DNA of 64,000 nt from Burkholderiales bacterium (GCA_016703325.1 JADJCH010000017.1:62001-126000); one strand, 5' to 3'; numbered from the stretch's first letter, positions 52,577 to 62,145 are shown. Numbers and translations: made by a program. Notes: a model not told the origin generated them from the sequence alone.

Positions 52577-54480
52577 GCCGCTTCCCCCCGGGCCCGGGCG
52601 GCCATGTAGGCGCGCCAGCCGCCGTGGGCGCTGATGTCCGGCGCAGTGGCGAGCGCGGCGCCTTCGCAGATGAAGCCCTTCACCCAGCGGCTGGGCCCGG
52701 CGGGTGTCGGCACCTCCTCGGCCAGCTCCACCGAGCCCAGGCCGAGCGGCGGCGGGATCAGCGCGAGGAAGCTGCCGATCTGGTCCAGCGGCAGCTCGTA
52801 GACCTCCAGCTCGATGGCGTGGCCGACCTCATCGTCCGCGACGCGGGCCAGCCCCGGCTTGGGCGGCACCGTGCCCGGCAGAGCGTGCAGGCGGTAGCGC
52901 GCCGCGCTGCGGGTGCGCGCCAGCAGGCGGGCCCCGCGCTCGACCAGCTGGCCATGCAGCGGCATGCCGGACAGGTGGGCGCCGACCACGGCCAGCGCCA
53001 GCGTCGGGGCGGCTGCCGGCCATCGCTTCGGCACGGCGACTGGCGGCAGCGCCAGCCCGGCGCCGCGTGGCAGCGGCGCAGCACAGCGTTCCCAGCGGCT
53101 GCCCAGCGCGGCCAGGGCGGCGTCGCTGCCGCCGGGGGCGACGAAGGTGACGCCGAAGGGCAGGCCGGACGGCGTCGCTTCGGCCGGCAGCGCCAGCGCC
53201 GCCAGGCCCAGCAGGTTGACGAAGTTGGTGTAGCGCCCCAGCGCGCTGTTGGCCCGCAGCGGCTCGGCCGCCACCTCCGCCAGCGTCGGGTGGGTGGGCG
53301 CAGTGGGCAGCATCAGCACATCGACGTCTGCCCAGGTGGCCAGGGTGGCCTGTTCCAGATCCTTCAGCCGGTACTGCGCCTCGAAGGTGGAGGTGGCGTC
53401 GTGGTCCAGCGCCTGGGCGATGACCTGGTGCACCGTCGGGTCCAGCGCCTCGGGCTGCTCGGCCAGCAGGCGGCGCACCACGCTGTGGCGCTCCGCCACC
53501 CAGGGGCCGTCGTAGAGCAGTGCAGCCACGGCGAAGAAGGTGCCCAGGTCCACCGGCACGATCTCCAGGCCCTCGCCGGCCCAGGCCGGTGGGGCCGCCG
53601 CGTCGTCCTGCGGGGTCAAGCCGGTCAGCCGCTGCAGCGCCGCCTGCCAGGCCTGGGGGTAGCCCAGGGCGCCATCCAGCTCGGCCGTGGCGGCGGGCAC
53701 GCCGATGCGCAAGGGCCGGCCCAGCCGACCCAGCCAGGGCAGTCGGGGTGCATGGCGCTGGAACACCGGGCCTTCGTCCGGCCCTTCGATCACCGCCATC
53801 ACCTCGGCGGCGTCGGCCAGGTCCAGCGCGAAGACACTCACCACATCCAGCGTGCGGCAGGCCGGCAGCACGCCGTTCATCGGCACCGCGCCGGGGGTGG
53901 GCTTGAGCCCGACCAGCTGGTTGAAGCCGGCGGGGATGCGGCCGGAGCCGGCGGTGTCGGTGCCCAGCGCAAAGGGCAGCAGACCACGCGCCACCACGGA
54001 GGCCGAGCCGGAGCTGGAACCGCCGCTGACCCGGCTGGGGTCCAGGGTGTTGGGCACCGCGCCGTAGGGCGAGCGGGTGCCGACCAGCCCGGTGGCGAAC
54101 TGGTCCAGGTTGGTCTTGCCCAGCAGCACCGCACCCGCGGCACGCAGGCGCTGCACCACGCTGGCGTCCTGCGTGGCCAGGGTGGCGAAGGCCGGGCAGG
54201 CGGCGGTGGTGGGCCAGCCGGCCACGTCGATGTTGTCCTTCACCGCGAACGGCACGCCGTACAGCGGCAGCGCCTGCGGGTCATCGCCGGCGGCGGTACG
54301 GCGTTCGGCCAGGGCCTGGAGCTGTTCGTCCAGCTGCTGCGGGCTGGCCAGGCAGATCCAGGCCGGGTCCTGCGGATCCAGGCGGTCGAGCAGGCTGGCC
54401 AGCAGGGACGCCGGCTGCGCACCGGCCTGGTAGGCGGCGCGCCACTGGGCGATCGTCACGGGCAGGGTCGTGGAGGACAT
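52573..54480 (-). CDS. atzF: Allophanate hydrolase
   Basis: A 635-residue amidase-signature enzyme converting allophanate to ammonia and CO2. The Ser-cisSer-Lys triad is K81 ('FAVKDNIDVAGW'), S155 in 'VSGGSSSGSASV' and S179 in 'GTDTAGSGRIPAG', a constant ten residues before the AtzF numbering of K91, S165 and S189. The C-terminal ~150 residues ('VGAHLSGMPLHGQLVERGAR', 'VKGFICEG') form the second allophanate hydrolase domain, which finishes the decarboxylated intermediate. Length fits AtzF (~600). Places the whole operon on biuret or urea-derivative nitrogen. Confidence 0.95.
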   Translation of the reverse strand: MSSTTLPVTIAQWRAAYQAGAQPASLLASLLDRLDPQDPAWICLASPQQLDEQLQALAERRTAAGDDPQALPLYGVPFAVKDNIDVAGWPTTAACPAFATLATQDASVVQRLRAAGAVLLGKTNLDQFATGLVGTRSPYGAVPNTLDPSRVSGGSSSGSASVVARGLLPFALGTDTAGSGRIPAGFNQLVGLKPTPGAVPMNGVLPACRTLDVVSVFALDLADAAEVMAVIEGPDEGPVFQRHAPRLPWLGRLGRPLRIGVPAATAELDGALGYPQAWQAALQRLTGLTPQDDAAAPPAWAGEGLEIVPVDLGTFFAVAALLYDGPWVAERHSVVRRLLAEQPEALDPTVHQVIAQALDHDATSTFEAQYRLKDLEQATLATWADVDVLMLPTAPTHPTLAEVAAEPLRANSALGRYTNFVNLLGLAALALPAEATPSGLPFGVTFVAPGGSDAALAALGSRWERCAAPLPRGAGLALPPVAVPKRWPAAAPTLALAVVGAHLSGMPLHGQLVERGARLLARTRSAARYRLHALPGTVPPKPGLARVADDEVGHAIELEVYELPLDQIGSFLALIPPPLGLGSVELAEEVPTPAGPSRWVKGFICEGAALATAPDISAHGGWRAYMAARARGEAA

Positions 54481-54508
54481 GGGAGGCTCGGTGGGTTCCG
54501 GAAAGGTC

Positions 54509-55195
54509 TCAGGGTTGGCGCACAGGGGCGCCGCGCAGCGCCGCGATCAGGTCGTCGCAGCGGCCGGTCCAGCCGACGATGGCGCCCTGCGCGCGCAGCA
54601 TCGCCAGCGTGGCGGCCTTGAACTCGGGGAAGTAGCTCTCGCTGCCGTCCTCCAGCAGCAGGCATTCGTAGCCGCGGTCGTTGGCCTCGCGCATGGTGGT
54701 CTGCACGCAGACCTCGGTGGTCACGCCGGTGAACACCAGGTGGGTGATGCTGCGTGCCCTCAGCAGGGCCTGCAGGTCCGTGCCGCAGAAGGCGCCCTTG
54801 CCGGGTTTGTCCAGCACCAGCTCGCCATCGATCGGCACCAGCTCGGGAATGATGGCGTGGCCCGGCTCGCCCTGGATCAGCACGCGGCCCATCGGCCCCA
54901 CATCGCCGATGCGCAGCGACGGGTTGCCGCGGTTCAACTTGGCCGGCGGGCAGTCCGACAGGTCCGGCGCGTGGCCCTCGCGGGTGTGCACCACCCAGCC
55001 GCCCGCCGCCCGCCAGGCCGCCAGCAGGCGCTGCAGCGCCGGCACGATGGCCTGCAGCCGCGTCACGTCGTTGCCCAGGCTGGCGCCGAAGCCGCCGGGC
55101 TCGACGAAGTCGCGCTGCATGTCGATGATCACCAGCGCCGTGCGCGCCAGCGGCAGTGCGAAGGGCCAGGGCTGGGCGGGGATATGGAGATTCAT
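54509..55195 (-). CDS. Cysteine hydrolase, isochorismatase-like (biuret/ureidoacrylate type)
   Basis: A 228-residue isochorismatase-fold amidohydrolase. Catalytic Asp25 ('LVIIDMQRDF'), Lys130 ('LDKPGKGAF') and Cys163 ('VTTEVCVQTTMREANDRG'). It is a diverged relative of the biuret hydrolase encoded at 56844-57542 and may act on another short amide such as ureidoacrylate, N-carbamoyl compounds or a biuret analogue. Nine bases from the ATPase gene's stop, in the same operon. Confidence 0.88.
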   Translation of the reverse strand: MNLHIPAQPWPFALPLARTALVIIDMQRDFVEPGGFGASLGNDVTRLQAIVPALQRLLAAWRAAGGWVVHTREGHAPDLSDCPPAKLNRGNPSLRIGDVGPMGRVLIQGEPGHAIIPELVPIDGELVLDKPGKGAFCGTDLQALLRARSITHLVFTGVTTEVCVQTTMREANDRGYECLLLEDGSESYFPEFKAATLAMLRAQGAIVGWTGRCDDLIAALRGAPVRQP

Positions 55196-55203
55196 GGCTA
55201 TCC

Positions 55204-56830
55204 TCAATGTCCACCCATGTGATGGCCGAGCTGCTGGCGGTCCGCGCTGGCCGCCGGTGTGTCGAACACGATGCGCCCGCCGCTCATCACCACGATGCGG
55301 TCGGCCAGCGCGAGCAGCTCGTCCAGGTCCTCGCTGACCAGCAGCACGGCGGCGCCGCGGTCGCGGGCGGCGCGCAGGCGGCCGTGGATCTCGGCCACCG
55401 CGGCGAAATCCAGGCCGAACACCGGGTTGGACACCAGCAGCAGTTCGGCCTCGCCGGCCAGCTCGCGCGCCAGCACGGCGCGCTGCACATTGCCGCCCGA
55501 GAGCGTGCGCATCGCTGCGCCCTCGCCGCGGGTCTTGACGCCGTACTCGGCGATCCAGGCGCGGGCCCGTTCGCGCAGCGCCGCCCAGCGCACCCAGCCG
55601 CCGCGCCAGGGCGGGGAGGCCCAGGGCGGCTCGTCGAAGCTGCGCAGCGCCATGTTCTGCGCCACGCTGAGTTCGCCCACGCAGGCATTGCGCAGCGGCT
55701 CCTCCGGCAGCGCGCGCACCTTGAGTCGGCGGAACTGCCGCCGAGTTGCCGCGAAGGGCTGTGCCGACACGCGCACCTCGCCCGCCGGCCCGGCCGCGCT
55801 GGCCCACCAGGGCCTCCATCAACTCGCGCTGTCCGTTGCCGGAGACACCCGCCACGCCGACGATCTCACCGGCATGCACCGACAGGTCCAGCGCCTGCAC
55901 GGCCGGCTCGCCGCGGTCGCCCTGCACGGTCAGGCCCTGCACAGACAGGCGCAGCGGCCCCGGCTCGCGCGGCGTGGCCGTCGTCGTCACGGCCACCGCC
56001 GGGTGCTCCCCCTCGTGCAGCACTTCGTCGCGGGCGGGGTGGGCGTCTCCGGACGACTCCCCCACCATTGCTGCGGCCAGCGCGGCGGGTGTGGTGGACG
56101 CCACCGCGCCGCTGGTGATGAGCCGGCCGCGGCGCAGCACGCTGACGTCGTCCGCATAGGCCGTGACCTCGCGGAACTTGTGGGTGATCAGGACGATGGA
56201 GCAATGGCCGGCATGCGCCCGCTCGGCCAGGGCGCCCAGCACCTCGTCGGCCTCCTGCGGCGTGAGCACGGAGGTGGGCTCGTCCAGGATCAGCAGGCGC
56301 GGCCGCAGGTAGAGCTGCTTGAGGATCTCCAGCTTCTGTTTTTCGCCGGCCGAGAGGTCCGCCGGCGTGGCGTCCAGGTCGAGCCGGAAGGGCGTGGTCT
56401 GCAGGAAGGCCTTCAGGTCCGCGCGCACGGCCTTCCAGTCCACCACCGCGGGCAGCCGGCCGCGCGCCAGCAGCAGGTTCTCCGCCACCGTCATGCCCGG
56501 CACCACGGTGAAGTGCTGGTAGACCATGCCGATGCCGAGATCGCGCGCCACGGTGGGGGAGGTGATGGCCACTTCACGCCCGTCGATCACCACGCTGCCG
56601 GTGCTGGGCGGCTGGTAGCCGACCACGCACTTGACCAGCGTGCTCTTGCCTGCGCCGTTTTCGCCCAGCAGCGCGTGCACCGTGCCGGGCCGCACCGACA
56701 GCGACACATCGTCCAGCGCGGTGAAGGCGCCGAAGCGTTTGGTGAGGTTGACTGTATCCAGCGCCAGCCCCCCGGGAGGCAGCGCATGGCCGGGGGCGTG
56801 GAAGGCGGCGGGGTCGAGCGGGGCGATCAT
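55204..56830 (-). pseudogene. BMP-type ABC transporter ATPase (double-domain), frameshifted
   Basis: A sugar/nucleoside-type double ATPase. The first domain is complete: Walker A 'GENGAGKSTLVKCVVGYQ', signature 'LSAGEKQKLEILKQLY', Walker B 'LLILDEPTSVLTP', 'LITHKFREV'. The second domain starts 'HAGEIVGVAGVSGNGQRELM' then loses frame near 55781-55783, where one extra C (top strand) follows 'GRAGG'. From there the correct sequence continues in another frame to 55204: 'LSGGNVQRAVLARELA', 'LVSNPVFGLDFAAV', 'LLVSEDLDELLAL'. Either a real inactivating mutation or a sequencing error; 1,627 bases is one more than a multiple of three. In the native state it would power uptake for the operon. Confidence 0.9.
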
Positions 56831-56843
56831 GCGGCGCGCCCGG

Positions 56844-57542
56844 TCAGGCCCGGTCCGGCCAGGCCTGCAGCACCGCCAGCACGGCGGCCGAGTCGGCCAC
56901 GGCGCCGAAGACGCCACCCTGCATCTGGATCATCTTCAGCGCCGCCTCGTGGTTGCCGCGGTCGGTGGCGCCGGTGCAGTCGCTGAGCATCACGCACTCG
57001 AAGCCGCGGTCGTTGGCCTCGCGCATGGTGGTGTGCACGCACACGTCGGTGGTGATGCCGGTGAGGATCAGGTTGCGGATGCCGCGGGTGTGCAGGATCA
57101 GCTCCAGGTCGGTGGCGCAGAAGCTGCCCTTGCCGGGCTTGTCGATGATGGGCTCGCCGGCGATCGGGTAGAGCTCGTGGATGATGTCCCAGCCCGGTTC
57201 ACCCCGCACCAGGATGCGGCCGCAGGGGCCCGAGTCGCCGATGCCGGCGCCGATCTGCTGCGAGCGCCAGCGCTTGTTGGCCGGCAGGTCGGCCAGGTCC
57301 GGCCGGTGGCCCTCGCGGGTGTGGATCACGTGCAGGCCGGTGCGGCGGGCCTGGGCCAGCAGGACCTTCAGCGGCTCGATGGGCGCACGCGTCAGGCTGA
57401 TGTCGTAGCCCATGGCGTCGACATAACCGCCCTGGCCGCAGAAGTCGGTCTGCATGTCGATGATCACCAGCGCGGTGTTGGCCGGGGTGAACTGGCCGTC
57501 GTAGGGCCAGGCGTAGGGGACGGAGGCGAGGGTGGTGCTCAT
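56844..57542 (-). CDS. biuH: Biuret hydrolase
   Basis: A 232-residue cysteine hydrolase matching Rhizobium BiuH almost throughout: 'LVIIDMQTDFCGQGGYVDAM', 'REGHRPDLADLPANKRWRSQ', 'GDSGPCGRILVRGEPGWDII', 'IIDKPGKGSFCATDLEL', 'TGITTDVCVHTTMREANDRG'. The triad Asp29, Lys135, Cys168 sits a constant seven residues before that of BiuH (Asp36, Lys142, Cys175). It cleaves biuret to allophanate and ammonia, feeding AtzF. Stop and next start are 13 bases apart. Confidence 0.95.
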   Translation of the reverse strand: MSTTLASVPYAWPYDGQFTPANTALVIIDMQTDFCGQGGYVDAMGYDISLTRAPIEPLKVLLAQARRTGLHVIHTREGHRPDLADLPANKRWRSQQIGAGIGDSGPCGRILVRGEPGWDIIHELYPIAGEPIIDKPGKGSFCATDLELILHTRGIRNLILTGITTDVCVHTTMREANDRGFECVMLSDCTGATDRGNHEAALKMIQMQGGVFGAVADSAAVLAVLQAWPDRA

Positions 57543-57593
57543 GTCGGGTCCTCGGGATCGCGGCGTGTCGGGCGGGCGCTCAGGGCTCAGGGC

Positions 57594-58610
57594 TCAGGGC
57601 TGCAGCAGGTTGGGCTCTTCGCCGCGGTAGGTGCGGGTGGGCGGCGCGAAACCGCAGGAGCGGCCGTCGGTGTGCACCACCTCGGCCTCCCAGGGCAGGC
57701 GAAAGCGGCCGGCCACCATGTCGCGCATGAAGGTGTAGGGGCAGTCCTGTGCGCCATCCTGCACGGCCACGTAGCCGCGGTGCCACAGCTGGTAGGGGTT
57801 GTTCTCCACGCCCCAGTGCAGGCGCGCGTCGCGGATCAGGTCGGGCCGGATCTCCGCGCAGATGATCTCGTCGGGCCGCCCGCCGCCCTGGGCGATGACG
57901 CGGCCCTCGTGGTCGCAGACCATGGCCTCGCCCATCGAGTCGAAGCTGCCGTCGCTGCCGCAGAGGCAGACGCTGGCGGTGGCCATCAGGTTCTGGAAGG
58001 CGTTGGCCTGGTTGGTGATCTGCCAGGCGTGGCGGATCGGCGCGGTGTAGCCGGCGGTGCGGATCATCAGCTCGGCCCCCCGGTAGGCGCACTCGCGCGC
58101 CATCTCCGGGAACATGCCGTCGTGGCAGATGATCAGGCCGATCTTCAGGCCTTTGGGGCCGACGCACACGGGTATGCCCATGTTGCCGGGCTCCCAGGCC
58201 TCCACCGGAATCCACGGATGGAACTTGCGGTAGTAGAGCTGCAGCCGGCCCTGGTCGTCGATGATGATCCCGGTGTTGTAGGGGTTGCCGCCGGGGTTCT
58301 TCTCCATGATCGAGAAGCAGCCCCAGATGCGGTGCTCCACGCAGGCAGCCTTGAAGGCGGCGACCTCCGGCCCGTCGAGCGTGACCATCAGCTCGTCGGC
58401 CGTGCTCATCGACAGGCCGTGCAGCGAGTACTCCGGAAACACCACTAGGTCCATCTGCGCATAGCCACGCCGGGCCTTTCCGACCATCTCGACGATGCGC
58501 TGCGTCTGCGCGGCCACCTGCGCGGGCGTCTCCACCACCGGCAGTTGCAGCTGCACCAGGCCGACGACCACGCCGGCCGGTGTCTTGTTCAGGCCTCCGA
58601 GTCCACTCAT
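57594..58610 (-). CDS. Formamidase (nitrilase-superfamily aliphatic amidase)
   Basis: A 338-residue enzyme resembling AmiF-type formamidase along its length. The Glu-Lys-Cys triad is E60 ('VVFPEYSLHGLS'), K129 ('YYRKFHPWIPVEAW') and C162 ('LIICHDGMFPEMARE'). 'WGVENNPYQLWHRGYVA' is also characteristic. It releases ammonia from formamide or another short amide and would complement the biuret route. The last codons lie in a 7-base tandem repeat (GCTCAGG three times, 57578-57598). Confidence 0.88.
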   Translation of the reverse strand: MSGLGGLNKTPAGVVVGLVQLQLPVVETPAQVAAQTQRIVEMVGKARRGYAQMDLVVFPEYSLHGLSMSTADELMVTLDGPEVAAFKAACVEHRIWGCFSIMEKNPGGNPYNTGIIIDDQGRLQLYYRKFHPWIPVEAWEPGNMGIPVCVGPKGLKIGLIICHDGMFPEMARECAYRGAELMIRTAGYTAPIRHAWQITNQANAFQNLMATASVCLCGSDGSFDSMGEAMVCDHEGRVIAQGGGRPDEIICAEIRPDLIRDARLHWGVENNPYQLWHRGYVAVQDGAQDCPYTFMRDMVAGRFRLPWEAEVVHTDGRSCGFAPPTRTYRGEEPNLLQP

Positions 58611-58750
58611 GACTGCCCCTCGTCCGCCGTGTACGTCGGCCGGTCCCCCACGGGGACGGCGGGCCGGCTTGGGGCGGCCCGGCGCTCGGCCCGCAACCCT
58701 TCCTTTGAAGCAGGGTGTTTCATCAACAACTCCTATTCAGGACAACGGTT

Positions 58751-59671
58751 TCAGCGCTGCACACCCAGCTCGGCCGGCGCGCCTCTCAGGCTGCGGCTGG
58801 GCGAGCAGGTCAGCACCAGGATCAGCAGCGTCAACGCATACGGCACGGCGTTGAACAGGTAGTAGCCGCCGGTCACGCCCACGCTCTGCAGCGCCGGGCC
58901 GAGCGCGCCCGCGCCGCCGAACAGCAGGGCAGCGCCCAGGCAGGCCAGCGGGCGCCAGCGCGCGAAGATGACCAGCGCCACCGCGATCAGGCCCTGGCCG
59001 CTGGACAGGCCCTCGTTCCAGCTGCCCGGGTAGAACAGCGACAGCGACGCGCCGCCCAGCCCGGCGATGAAGCCGCCGGCCGTGGTGGCGGCGATGCGCA
59101 CGCCGTTGACCGAGTAGCCCAATGCGCGCGCCGCGTCGGCCGAGTCCCCCACCATGCGCACGATCGGGCCCCAGCGGGTGTTGGCCAGACCCCAGTGCAG
59201 CAGCAGCGCCAGCAGCACGCCCAGCGGGAACAGCGCGTTGATCGCCAGCGCGGACTGCACCGCAGGGGATTCGCTCCAGCCACCCAGCGCCAGGGCCGGC
59301 ACCTGCGGCGCCTGCGGCTGGATCAGCGGCTTGCCCAGGAAGAAGGCCAGGCCGGCGCCGAAGAGCATCAGCGCGATGCCGGTGGCCACGTCGCTGACCC
59401 GCGGCAGCGAGCACAGCAGGCCGTGCAGCAGCGCCAGCAGCGCACCGCTGGCACCTGCGGCCAGCACGCCCAGCCAGGGCGAGCCGCTGAGGTAGCTGCC
59501 CGCAAAGCCGGCCATCGCGGCCAGCACCAGCACACCTTCCAGGCCCAGGTTGATGCGGCCGGACTTCTCGGTCAGGCACTCGCCCAGGCTGACGAAGAGG
59601 AAGGGCGTGCCCACCCGCACCGCACCGCCCAGCACGGCGATGCCCACGTCGACGATGGCGTTGAGTTCCAT
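58751..59671 (-). CDS. ABC transporter permease (BMP/nucleoside type, second permease)
   Basis: A 306-residue BPD_transp_2 permease with about nine helices. N-terminal 'TPFLFVSLGECLTEKSGRIN' and 'LGLEGVLVLAAMAGFAGSYL' are the family's conserved start (membrane-embedded, resembling YufQ/NupQ). 'RMVGDSADAARALGYSVNGV' is the ATPase-coupling loop. It pairs with the permease upstream by 13 bases. The next gene, formamidase, follows after 140 bases of plain intergenic sequence in which I see no notable feature. Confidence 0.93.
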   Translation of the reverse strand: MELNAIVDVGIAVLGGAVRVGTPFLFVSLGECLTEKSGRINLGLEGVLVLAAMAGFAGSYLSGSPWLGVLAAGASGALLALLHGLLCSLPRVSDVATGIALMLFGAGLAFFLGKPLIQPQAPQVPALALGGWSESPAVQSALAINALFPLGVLLALLLHWGLANTRWGPIVRMVGDSADAARALGYSVNGVRIAATTAGGFIAGLGGASLSLFYPGSWNEGLSSGQGLIAVALVIFARWRPLACLGAALLFGGAGALGPALQSVGVTGGYYLFNAVPYALTLLILVLTCSPSRSLRGAPAELGVQR

Positions 59672-59684
59672 GCGCGCTCCTGGG

Positions 59685-60824
59685 TCAGTTGGCCACGGCC
59701 GAGGCGTGGATGGGCGGTGGTGGCGCGTTCGGGTCGGCCGGCGGTGCTGCGGGGGGCAGCGGCTTGGGCGCGCGAGCGGCCAGCAGGCGCCCGCGCCCGG
59801 CCTCGGCGGCCAGGATCAGCACGAAGGCAAAACCCTGCAGCACCAGAACGGAGGCGTCGGGCAGGTCCAGCCGGCGCTGCAGCAGGCTGCCGGCGGCACC
59901 GAAGCCGCCGAACAGCACGGCCACCGGCGGAATCGCCCAGGGGTTGTGGCGCGCGACGAAGGACACCAGGATGCCGGTGTAGCCCAGCCCCGCGATCAGC
60001 GAGGCATTGGCCGCCGTGTGCACCGCCAGCACCTCGATGCCACCGGCCAGCCCGGCGCCGGCCCCGCCCAGCGCACAGGCGGTGAGGATCAGCCCCAGCG
60101 TGGGCAGGCCCACCAGCCTGGCTGCGCGCACATTGCCGCCCACCACCCGCAGCGCAAAGCCGGAGGCGGTGAAGCTCAGCCACAGGCCGGCCAGCACACA
60201 CAGCACGACGCCGATCACCAGGCCCCAGTGCACGTCGGTGACCGCCTCCCCCCAGGGGATGCCACCGATGCGCAGCGTCTCGTCCACCGGCCGGGTGGAG
60301 GGTTTGTTCAGGCTGGCCGGGTCGCGCAGCGGCCCTTCGACGAAGTGCTTGAACAGCGCGATGGCGATGTAGCCCAGCAGCAGGCTGGAGATGGTCTCGT
60401 TGACGCCGCGCTGCTGCCGCAGCCAGCCCGCCAGCGCCACCCAGGCCGCACCGGCGGCCGCGGCCACCGCCAGCATGGCCACCGCGCCACCCGTGCCCTG
60501 CAGCCCGGGCAGCACATAGGGCAGCGCCGCGCAGGCCAGCGCGCCCAGCACCAGCGCGCCTTCGCCGCCGATCACCGTCAGCCCGGCCTGCGCCGGCAGC
60601 GCCACCGCCAGCGCGGTGAGCATCAGCGGCGCAGCGCGCTGCAGCGTGTTCTGCCAGGAGAACGCGTCACCGAAGGCGCCCTTGAACAGCAGCACCCAGG
60701 CGTCCAGCGGACTGGCTCCGGCGAACCAGACGAACACGCCGAAGGCCAGCAGGGCCCCGGCCAGGGCCAGCACCGGCAGGACCACCGCCTCGACCGGGTC
60801 CTGCCACGCACGCACACCAGGCAT
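59685..60824 (-). CDS. ABC transporter permease (BMP/nucleoside type, first permease)
   Basis: A 379-residue BPD_transp_2 permease with nine to ten helices, larger partner of the previous one. 'LTVIGGEGALVLGALACAAL' matches the 'NIGGEGQ' region of the family and 'RVVGGNVRAARLVGLPTLGL' is the coupling loop. A Pro/Ala-rich C-terminal tail of ~20 residues follows the last helix. It lies 200 bases behind the binding-protein gene; that gap contains a perfect 22-base palindrome. Confidence 0.93.
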   Translation of the reverse strand: MPGVRAWQDPVEAVVLPVLALAGALLAFGVFVWFAGASPLDAWVLLFKGAFGDAFSWQNTLQRAAPLMLTALAVALPAQAGLTVIGGEGALVLGALACAALPYVLPGLQGTGGAVAMLAVAAAAGAAWVALAGWLRQQRGVNETISSLLLGYIAIALFKHFVEGPLRDPASLNKPSTRPVDETLRIGGIPWGEAVTDVHWGLVIGVVLCVLAGLWLSFTASGFALRVVGGNVRAARLVGLPTLGLILTACALGGAGAGLAGGIEVLAVHTAANASLIAGLGYTGILVSFVARHNPWAIPPVAVLFGGFGAAGSLLQRRLDLPDASVLVLQGFAFVLILAAEAGRGRLLAARAPKPLPPAAPPADPNAPPPPIHASAVAN

Positions 60825-60975
60825 CGCGATTCCTCAACGAGAGATGAGCTGCAGGGAGGCAACCCTATCGAGCAGCAAGCGCGGATCTGGCTTTGCCAGT
60901 CCGCTGCTTGCGCCCTCCGAGGGGGCTGAGCGGGACGGGAAGGGGTCCTGAGGACCGCTTCCCGCCAGCGAAGGT

Positions 60976-60997
60976 CATTCGGCCTGCAGGCCGAATG
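60976..60997. other. Perfect 22-base palindrome between the binding protein and permease genes
   Basis: CATTCGGCCTG followed by its exact complement CAGGCCGAATG. In RNA it forms a strong hairpin 30 bases past the binding-protein stop. It probably reduces read-through or protects the upstream mRNA so more binding protein than permease is made (inference). Confidence 0.5.
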
Positions 60998-61026
60998 GCT
61001 GGACCGGCGTCAGCCGCAACGGGGGG

Positions 61027-62145
61027 TCAGGCTTTCCCGATCACGCCCTCGATCAGGTAGTTCATGCTCTCGAGCTCCATGTCGGTCTGCTTGAAGACCT
61101 TGCCCTTGGGGATCACGACCTTGCCGGTGTTGTCCTTGAGCTCGCCCTTGAAGATGTCGAACTTGCCCGCGACCATCGACGCCTTGACCGCATCCGCGGC
61201 CTTGCGCGCCGCTTCCGGCACCATCGAGCCGTAGGGCGAGGTCTTGACGAAGCCGTCCTTCAGCCCGCCGCGCACGAAGTTCGGGTGCGGCTTGCCGCTG
61301 CGTGCGGCCTCGATGATCTGGGTGTAGGCGGTGATCCAGTTCCACTCCGCGCCGGTCAGGTAGGCGTTGGGCGCGAGCTTGGCCTGGCTGGCGTGGTAGC
61401 CGCAGACGAACTTGCCGCGCTTGGCGGCGGTTTCGACGATGACCTTGGGGCCATCGACGTGCATGGTGAACACGTCCACGCCCTGATCGGCCAGGCTGTT
61501 GGTGGCCTCGGCCTCCTTGACCGGCATGGACCAGTCGCCGGTGAAGATCACCGAGGTGGTGATGCCCGGCTTGACGCTCTTGGCCCCCAGCGTGAAGGCG
61601 TTGATGTTGCGCAGCACCTGCGGGATGGGCTTGGCGGCGATGAAGCCCAGCTTCTTGGACTTCGTCATGTGCGCCGCGACCACGCCGTTGAGGTACTGCG
61701 CCTCGTCGATGTAGCCGAAGAAGCTGCCGGTGTTCTTGGGGTGCTTGCCCTCGGTCCACAGGCCGCCGCAGTGGGCGAAGCGCACGTCCGGGTTCTTGCC
61801 TGCCACGGCCAGCATGTGCGGGTCGAAGTAGCCGAAGGAGGTCGGGAACAGCAGCGTGGCGCCGTCCTGCGAGATCATGCCCTGCATGGTCTTCTGCACG
61901 GCGTTGGTCTCGGGCACGTTCTCCTCTTCCACCACCTTGATGCCGGCCAGCTTTTTGACCTGGGCCGCGGCTTCTGCGTGCGCCTGGTTGTAGCCGTAGT
62001 CGTCCTTCGGGCCGACGTAGATGAAGCCCACGGTCATGGTTTTTTGTGCGAGCACCAGCTCGCTGAACGAGGCGGTGGCCAGACCGACACCGGTGGCACC
62101 GACGGTGCGCAGCCAGTCACGACGATGGGAGAAAAAATGGCTCAT
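61027..62145 (-). CDS. BMP family ABC transporter substrate-binding protein
   Basis: A 372-residue periplasmic protein of the basic membrane protein (Med/BMP) family. The N-terminus 'MSHFFSHRRDWLRTVGATG' has a twin-arginine-like RRxWL, so export may be by Tat. Domain features: 'MTVGFIYVGPKDDYGYNQAH', 'LFPTSFGYFDP', 'FAHCGGLWTEGKHPKNTGSF' and 'GYIDEAQYLNGVVAAHMT'. Related proteins bind nucleosides, but with biuret, formamide and allophanate enzymes downstream the ligand is more likely a short amide or urea derivative. AGGAG precedes the ATG at 62145. First gene of the operon. Confidence 0.93.
   Translation of the reverse strand: MSHFFSHRRDWLRTVGATGVGLATASFSELVLAQKTMTVGFIYVGPKDDYGYNQAHAEAAAQVKKLAGIKVVEEENVPETNAVQKTMQGMISQDGATLLFPTSFGYFDPHMLAVAGKNPDVRFAHCGGLWTEGKHPKNTGSFFGYIDEAQYLNGVVAAHMTKSKKLGFIAAKPIPQVLRNINAFTLGAKSVKPGITTSVIFTGDWSMPVKEAEATNSLADQGVDVFTMHVDGPKVIVETAAKRGKFVCGYHASQAKLAPNAYLTGAEWNWITAYTQIIEAARSGKPHPNFVRGGLKDGFVKTSPYGSMVPEAARKAADAVKASMVAGKFDIFKGELKDNTGKVVIPKGKVFKQTDMELESMNYLIEGVIGKA

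Noticed and set aside
52624..54621. Plus-strand frame of 665 codons opposite atzF
   Set aside because: Antisense shadow: low-complexity, no domain, and atzF with an intact triad accounts for the region.
54509..56917. An 802-residue ABC ATPase-isochorismatase fusion
   Set aside because: The continuity results from the frameshift at about 55782, which throws the ATPase into the frame of the downstream hydrolase. The hydrolase has its own start at 55195.
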